Assembly: GCA_900175165.2 (NCBI GenBank)
Contig: FWWN02000685.1
Span: forward strand, 1 to 64,000
Length of the DNA stretch: 64,000 bases
Source: Rhizomucor pusillus
Lineage: Eukaryota; Mucoromycota; Mucoromycetes; Mucorales; Lichtheimiaceae
Reading direction: 5' to 3'
The notes under the pieces are model-generated. The model worked only from the letters and a program-made list of their open reading frames with translations, ran no database searches and was not told where the DNA came from. Of the stretch, positions 58,507-64,000 are shown piece by piece. Both the position numbers and the translations under genes were made by a program. Position 1 is the first letter of the stretch; each line of letters opens with the position of its first letter.

Positions 58507-59301
58507 TTATTCATCGAGATCAGAATATGTTTCCTCCCAGTTGTCGCTGCTGCCGACGAGGCTGGATTCGGTGGATATCCAGTCCTCATGGTCAAATTGC
58601 TCAGAGATTCGATCGTCCAGCATTTGCGGATCAACGTCTGAAAGCGATCTATTTTCCTCATCCGTTGTCTCTTCTGCATCCTCGTCAAATGCATCCTCCT
58701 GTGTCGTCAACTGTGTTTGATATTCCTGCGTATTTGAGTCGTCGTAAAAGGTCTCAGAACCCTTTGTTACTGATGCATCGTGCGATTGTGGTATAACTAT
58801 TTCGAACGGATACATGTCCTTTCAATGAATCATTAGCATAATCCCATTTTCTCAACGGTATCCTGAACACGCACCGGAACCAGATTGATCATGTCGCCGT
58901 CGCTGACTTCGACTTCCTTTTTCATAGGGAGCAGTTGGCCGCGCAGCAGTGACGGATTCGCAGCAAGCTTTTTGTTTGGAATATACAGCAACGTCAGTCC
59001 ACCCGTAACTTTGCTATCAAAAAGTAGCAGTAGCAGCAGCAGCAGCAGCAGCAGCATACATACTCTTTCTACAAAACATCGACCATCTTCAAGCAAGGTG
59101 ATCTTGACTGTACGAGAGGGCACGCGTTAAACTGGTTTGCATAAATAACGCTCCAAGACACGATAGAAATTGCTTCAAACCTTGTTGCTTGCTTACAAAC
59201 CGATTGTTAATCTTGAACTTTCCTCCGCGGCCTAGAATGAAGGGCTTCTCAGGCTCTAGGGTAATCTCCTCTCCTGTTGTCACATTTCGCAAAAGGGCCA
59301 T
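58507..59301 (-). CDS. FHA-domain protein related to aprataxin/PNKP/APLF N-termini
   Basis: Four exons (59181-59301, 59064-59107, 58875-58967, 58507-58818) join to 189 residues. The forkhead-associated fold reads PFILGRGGKFKI, RFVSKQQVKITLLEDGRCFV, ERLAANPSLLRG, GDMINLVPDMYPFEIVI. The SKQQV block corresponds to the SRQQV of aprataxin and SRTQV of PNKP, where FHA binds CK2-phosphorylated XRCC1/XRCC4. The C-terminus (about residues 90-189) is acidic (EEENRSLSDVDP-like, DEDAEETTDEENRS), with no nuclease or phosphatase domain. A repair scaffold or APLF-like role is plausible but inferred. Intron 58968-59063 holds a (CTG)7 repeat and is stop-free in frame. Confidence 0.85.
59034..59054 (+). repeat. 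(CAG)7 trinucleotide repeat inside an intron
   Basis: Seven perfect cag units on the plus strand (ctg in the transcript), plus degenerate units to 59024, inside intron 2 of the FHA gene. Confidence 0.8.
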
Positions 59302-59760
59302 GACACACACAGACGCGGACAAGAATTGAAAACCTGCCACGAGAAATTCCGGTTTTGCATGATAACAGCTTTTCTCGCAAATTGTCAAGACGAAATATGA
59401 ATTGCTAGAAAAGCTGATGTTTGCTTCATGTATGCTTTACATGGCCGTGATCATGCATAGTGGTAGTACACCATAACAGTACAAAAAAATATTTCGAAAA
59501 CAGAAGACCTGGACTAGGATGAACGTACTGTATATAGGTATCAGACTGTTGAATAGATGTGTAGAACGCCACGCAAATTCCACGAATTTATCATTGTTCA
59601 GTATGCCATGTACTGTACACAATGAAGTCTACCACCGCGGTGTAGACAATCATGCACCTACTCTGTGCGCGCGGACTGATGTCAACGACGAGCCCTCTCC
59701 TCCTGGAGCGGCAGCTCCGCTTTGTTCCCCGTTCCTGACCCCTCATAACGAAAAGAAGCA
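59302..59760. other. Divergent promoter, FHA gene / ceramide glucosyltransferase
   Basis: 459 bp, no gene recognised. Confidence 0.5.
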
Positions 59761-61184
59761 ATGGAGCTTGGCACCGCGGCGACGGGCATTGGCTACTTTC
59801 TAGTGGCCTGGTATACGTTCATGTTCCTTCTCAGTCTTCTGGGACAATACGTCTGGTAAGGAATTGATGTTGGCCTCTTCTCATTTGCAAAGACCTTACA
59901 TGAACCGGGGCTCTTAGCCAGACGCGGTATACTCGAAAGCCCAAACCTGTTTCGCCAAAGCTTGGTGCTGATGCTCCAGGCGTGTCCATTATACGACCTC
60001 TCAAGGGTGTTGACCTGGAGCTAGCAGACAATCTTCGGTCTTCATTTGAACAGCAGTACCCAAAGTTTGAAATAATATTCTCAGTTGCTTCCGCGGACGA
60101 CCCAGCCGTTCCTATTGTCGAGCAGCTTATGAAAGAATACAAATCAGTGGGTTCTCGACTGATTATTGGTACGCTTCAGAAAAGATGGATGAGGAATAAT
60201 ATGTATATATTGATTACTCCAACAAAAAAAGGCGATCAACCTGTAGGAATCAACCCCAAAATAAACAACATTGTCACGTCATACAAGACTGCAAAGTATG
60301 ATATCCTATGGGTCCTCGATTCAAACGTGCATGTCGACAGCAATACTCTTGGACGCTCGGTAGATCAGTTGTTGGAACCAGGCATTGGTCTAGTGCATCA
60401 CCTTCCAGTTGCTATGCAACCCGCCAGCTACGCGGCCGAACTCGAACATATTTTCCTGGACACGAACCACGCAAAGATGTATCTCGCTATCAACCAAGTT
60501 GCCGTCGCATCATGCATCATGGGCAAGTCAAATCTATACAGACGCTCTGATCTCGATCGCGTGGGCGGGCTGGCTGCATTTGCTCAGTACATGGCGGAAG
60601 ACAATATCATTGGTGAAGCATTGTGGCACCAAGGACTTCGACATCGCATGAGCGCAGATACAGCGTGCCAAATGTTGGGAGATATCTCACCCATGGAATA
60701 CTGCCGGCGAAGAGCACGATGGGTTCGTCTTCGCAAATACATTGTCACGGCTGCTACATTGACGGAGCCCTTCACTGAATCAATCGTGTGCGGGCTCATG
60801 GGAGCAACTGGCGCTCATATCCTTTTCGGTTGGCCCGTCGCTCGTTTCTTCGCATTGCACTGGTTACTTTGGTTCATCAATGACTACTTTATATACAAGA
60901 CTTTGGTTTCCTCCGCATCGTATTCTAAGCGCCGAGGTCGTCCGCACTCACGACTAGATCTGTGGAGATTTATCCGTGCATGGCTATCCAGAGAAATCCT
61001 TGCATTGCCACTGTATCTTTACGCAATGTTTGGAACAGAAATAACCTGGCGCGGACAAAAATACCGGTGCCTACGTGATGGCACGGCTGCCGCCATCTCA
61101 AAAGATCTATCCCCTGATGCCGCTTGCGAATACACTCAAGTATCCGTCGCAGTATCACCGAACGACAAAGACAAGGCTCATTAG
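59761..61184 (+). CDS. UGCG: Ceramide glucosyltransferase (GT21)
   Basis: Transfers glucose from UDP-glucose to ceramide in the Golgi to make glucosylceramide. Three exons (59761-59855, 59918-60168, 60232-61184) give 432 residues. An N-terminal membrane helix (FLVAWYTFMFLLSLLGQYV) precedes the GT-A domain: VSIIRPLKGVD, PVGINPKINN, LWVLDSNVHVD (D1/D2), AYMAEDNIIGEALW (D3) and RRRARWVRLRKY carrying the (Q/R)XXRW motif. Two or three C-terminal helices follow. The second intron (60169-60231) is 63 nt and stop-free; without splicing it adds 21 residues in the conserved IIG-DQPVGINP turn, so splicing is expected. Confidence 0.95.
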
Positions 61185-61505
61185 ATAGTACCCCTTATCT
61201 TAATCTACATAGAAACCATTTGTACAGTGTAAACCAAATTCAGCATAATATCCTCATCCATGTTAATTCACATCCTATTAAATGATCGGGTCCAGAGTGC
61301 AGTGTGTGACCCCAGCTCACGAATTCTCACGAGATGCAAGTTGGTAAATAATACCTTCAGTAAACATAGGTTTTCTGCTGACGATATCTATCAACGCGAC
61401 ATCGTGAAAATGATGACACTACTGCAATCAAGCTTTACATAGTTTATGAATTTCAACTTTTTATTTGGAATACACTAGGATAACAGAGAGTACAGGGTTT
61501 TCAGT
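61185..61505. other. Convergent 3' region
   Basis: 321 bp between the stops of the glucosyltransferase and the C2 gene; nothing recognised. Confidence 0.5.
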
Positions 61506-62045
61506 TTACTCGTCGCGGTTGAAGGAGATGCCAACGTGGATTTGACCGTGGCTGGAGAGATGGAGGTGCTTGGGGAGGTCTACCAGGGTATCGATTTGCT
61601 CGCCTTCGTAGACGGAGGTGAAGTCGACCTTGCCTTCGCCGATATCATCAGCGCCAGCTGTGTCCTTGTCAAGGACGCGAAGGTAAAGCTTGTGGTGCTT
61701 GGAGCCCTCTTCGATGGGGAAGGTGAAGGTCTGGTTCCAGACCGGGGATTCTTGGTCCTTCAAGACTTCAGTCCTTTGCTTGTAGTCCTTGTCCAACCAG
61801 AGTTCGACGAAAGCGTCGTTCTATGTACATAGATTGCATGTTACTTGAATTATTCGTTATCGCGCTTGCTCTTCAGTAGCAACTTACTTTGCCAAAGGTA
61901 TCTTCACGTTCCAAGTTTACACCTTCGTCTATAGATACGAGCATCATCAAGTGTTAGAGGAGCTAGATGCATCGAGATTTACAAGCAAACACTTACAGAC
62001 AGTAACAACAAGGGTACCGCGGGGAGCAGAAACAGAGGACAACAT
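61506..62045 (-). CDS. Single C2-domain protein
   Basis: A C2 domain of about 135 residues and nothing else: LVVTV, NLEREDTFGKNDAFVELWLD (calcium-loop Asp), SPVWNQTFTF, LYLRVLDKDTAGADDIGEGK and a final IHVGISFNRDE. Small C2 proteins of this kind bind phospholipids with or without Ca2+. Exon 3 is 61506-61820 and exon 2 ends at 61888. The first junction is unclear: the obvious gtaagt donor at 61996 puts a stop in exon 2, whereas a donor four bases later (gtgttt) keeps the frame. A TATA box lies at 62099-62106. Confidence 0.85.
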
Positions 62046-62098
62046 ATTTACAGAAATTGAGAAAAGGTAGAGAACAGCGTCGCTTAATGCGAGCAGCC

Positions 62099-62106
62099 TT
62101 TATATA
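62099..62106 (-). promoter_or_regulatory. TATA box of the C2-domain gene
   Basis: The minus strand reads tatataaa, 54 nt before the ATG at 62045. Confidence 0.65.
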
Positions 62107-63654
62107 TGTTCGCACAATGTATCATGACGTATGAAAATTGAATCTGTAACTCGGCAAAATATTTCGTGTCGGTGTTATGACCGTTTGGCCTTGGCAGTAG
62201 TATATGCTGGTGCTGGTCGATTGAATAACTAGTTTTGTCTGACTCTTGCACTCAAACTTGTTTTATTCTTCAATCACGCTACGTTCTTGTTCAAACTAAA
62301 CCAGGAATAAATGTACGTAGATTTGGCATCATTTGATTACGCGATGGGACCTTCTTGGTTGAATTCTGCGTCTTTTTTCACGATTACGAAATAATTGGGG
62401 TCAACGAGCTCATTGGCGTCCAGCCACAGAGGTAAACTTATCGGCTATACAGATGATCCTTGGCTAACGATTCGTCCGGGCGAGAGTATCGAATTGGGCG
62501 ATATGTGGCGGACAGTAGTAACAGCTAGTCTGGCGCCGCTGTTGTTGAACAAAATGCTGAATTTGACAGACTACACTGTGAAACGGGAATCTGCAATCCC
62601 ATTTTCCGTAATTTGGCCGTGTACGCAGGGAAGAATGCATGATTTTCATTGGGGGCTGCTTTTCTCGAATGATCAACATACGCTCGGAGCATCCCCGAGC
62701 TTTACGCGCTATTATTGAACGACGACCTGTATAGTCTTTCTTATTTGGCTCGCGCGTATATGCACGTCCCCCTTTCTAGATTTTCCATGTGGACACAGAC
62801 ACCATGCCCAAATTTTCATAGAGCCCCTAAAAATAGTCTGCGTCGCCGTGCGCTGCTGCTGCTGCTCAAGATGGTTTTACTCGGTGGCGACAGCGGCGGT
62901 CACTTGACGGGGAGGCGACGGTAAGAGTCCAATACCCAATGTGCAACCGTAGTCTCCGATACAATCCGTGTGTGTTTTGACGCGTCATTATAAACATGTA
63001 AACATCTAGTGCATGCACACTAGGCAATTTGGAGTACTAGTTTATTCGGGATATCTGGTGAAACGCGCGTAGTTATTCAGCCACACTTTTGCCGAGACCC
63101 AATTGAGTGTTTCATCCCATGCATGAATATATAGTTGTATTGAGAAGGATTCGCCTGCAGCGACGTGTCATTGACAAGTAGGATTTCAGTTGTTGACAAG
63201 CCAAGATATAAAATTTGCAATCTCTTCTCTGTACGTTTGACTTGCTTTATCGTCCTTCGTGTGAACTTATCGTGACACTACGCGTCTCTTCCTGGAACGT
63301 ACTTTCAGATATCACCTCGGCTGACGCTACTCGATTTCGCTATTGACACAGACAGCGGCTAGTAATCCAATTTCCAGTTCTGGATGGCTCACGCTATCTG
63401 TCATAAGAATTTCATGAAAACCCGAGAAGCAGACCAAAGCAAAGGACGTGAAGAGCGAGCGATGAAGAGAGAAAACATTAAAAACTCAGTCATCCTCTAT
63501 CAAAGCAAAAATATCAAAGAAAAATTACGAATGACCCACTTTGACTTACTGAATAGGAGCATTCATTCCATCAAAAAAATATTCTTCTCATATAATGCTG
63601 ATATGCTAACGCTGCAATAGCGAGGTATCTTTGGATTACCGAAATTTCAGCAAG

Positions 63655-63940
63655 CCAAACTGAATGACTGCCACAGTGACATACTGATGGGACCAACGCG
63701 TAAATCCCACTCCACAGATAGTTATGGTTATTTCAATATATTCCATCGATAGCTAAATATAATGAACTTAAACATTTTCATGTCTCCAATTATGCTTCCT
63801 TTATATCAAAACTTTACAACCTTTCTATGCCTGATTTGCATCTTCATCCCCATATTCATATTTTCTTGCGCAAAGACGATACCTCTGAGTATGATGATGA
63901 TTCTTCGCCCGGCCCAGTTAGATGTCTTATTCCTTGAAAA
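63655..63940 (+). repeat. Dispersed repeat R, copy 3
   Basis: Same block order as copy 1 (45672-45960): gaatgactgccacagtgac, tatggttatttcaatatatt, ccatcgatagctaaatat, catcttcatccccatattca, and acctctgagtatgatgatga. Continues near the window edge, where similarity is lost around 63940. Confidence 0.75.
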
Positions 63941-64000
63941 TTACTATACATCTTGGACCGACAGATATTGTCAATTATTGGACAGAGTAATTGCATTGCT

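Larger units (their letters stand above)
62046..64000. other. Gene-poor right end with repeat copy 3
   Basis: About 1.95 kb. A frame at 62395-62718 (IRPGESIELGDMWRTVVTAS) starts with a non-ATG codon and shows no family. 63384-63620 is a Lys-rich frame probably fortuitous. From 63655 the dispersed repeat R occurs. No complete gene. Confidence 0.5.

Noticed and set aside
62395..62718. 107-codon plus-strand frame in the right-end region
   Set aside because: Non-ATG start, no family resemblance, and no splice signals linking it to other exons.

Overview
This 64 kb window is fungal nuclear DNA, most likely from a Mucoromycota (Mucorales-type) zygomycete. The genes are eukaryotic and compact, with short introns (about 50-100 nt). 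The gene set fits an early-diverging fungus: TCP1, RIB5, APC11, TIP41, CDC50, a WASP that keeps its CRIB motif, FAM72, inositol oxygenase and ceramide glucosyltransferase. Gene-poor stretches carry relics of multi-copy families that I associate with Mucoromycota genomes. The species is not determined.

Layout. 1-1.1 kb: relic of a CACTA-like transposase gene. 1.5-6.9 kb: TCP1 (+), RIB5 (-), an SPX-RING ubiquitin ligase (+) and APC11 (-). 8.0-13.9 kb: HSF-type transcription factor (+), malate dehydrogenase (+), GATA-finger protein (-). 16.0-19.7 kb: small membrane protein, FAM72, and a large type II membrane PC-esterase-like protein (all +). 19.8-21.1 kb: repeat and relic gene. 21.4-27.4 kb, all minus: receptor-like pseudokinase, O-fucosyltransferase-like protein, CDC50. 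27.4-29.8 kb: gene-poor. 29.8-30.7 kb: inositol oxygenase. 30.7-33.8 kb: MITE-like element and a PD-(D/E)XK-like relic. 33.8-39.4 kb: OSH4/KES1 (+), TIP41 (-), sulfate permease (-). 41.3-43.7 kb: acidic protein (+), Myb/SANT-like protein (-). 43.7-47.0 kb: gene-poor, with an inverted pair of a dispersed repeat. 47.2-52.3 kb: WASP (+), acyl-CoA-binding protein (-), epoxide hydrolase (+). 53.2-62.0 kb: secreted histidine phosphatase (+), TDP1 (+), coiled-coil membrane protein (+), FHA-domain protein (-), ceramide glucosyltransferase (+), C2-domain protein (-). 62.0-64.0 kb: gene-poor, ending in a third copy of the dispersed repeat.

There are no operons. Most genes are housekeeping, and neighbours are mostly unrelated in function. 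A few themes recur: inositol and phosphate (SPX-RING, inositol oxygenase, secreted MINPP-like phosphatase), lipid handling (KES1, CDC50, ACBP, ceramide glucosyltransferase, C2 protein), and DNA-end repair (TDP1 close to an aprataxin/PNKP-like FHA protein).

The most unusual sequence-level result is splicing. By tracing reading frames I placed about 80 introns. Three firm and one probable use a GC donor (MDH, TDP1 once or twice, and the coiled-coil membrane protein), which is above the roughly 1% usually quoted for fungi. A 17-nt micro-exon encodes the first catalytic motif of TDP1. Two introns are in frame and free of stops. Other points for follow-up are a receptor-like pseudokinase, a C-terminal CaaX box on the SPX-RING ligase, a perfect C/EBP-type palindrome upstream of the sulfate permease, a MITE with terminal inverted repeats, and an inverted repeat pair flanking orphan exons.
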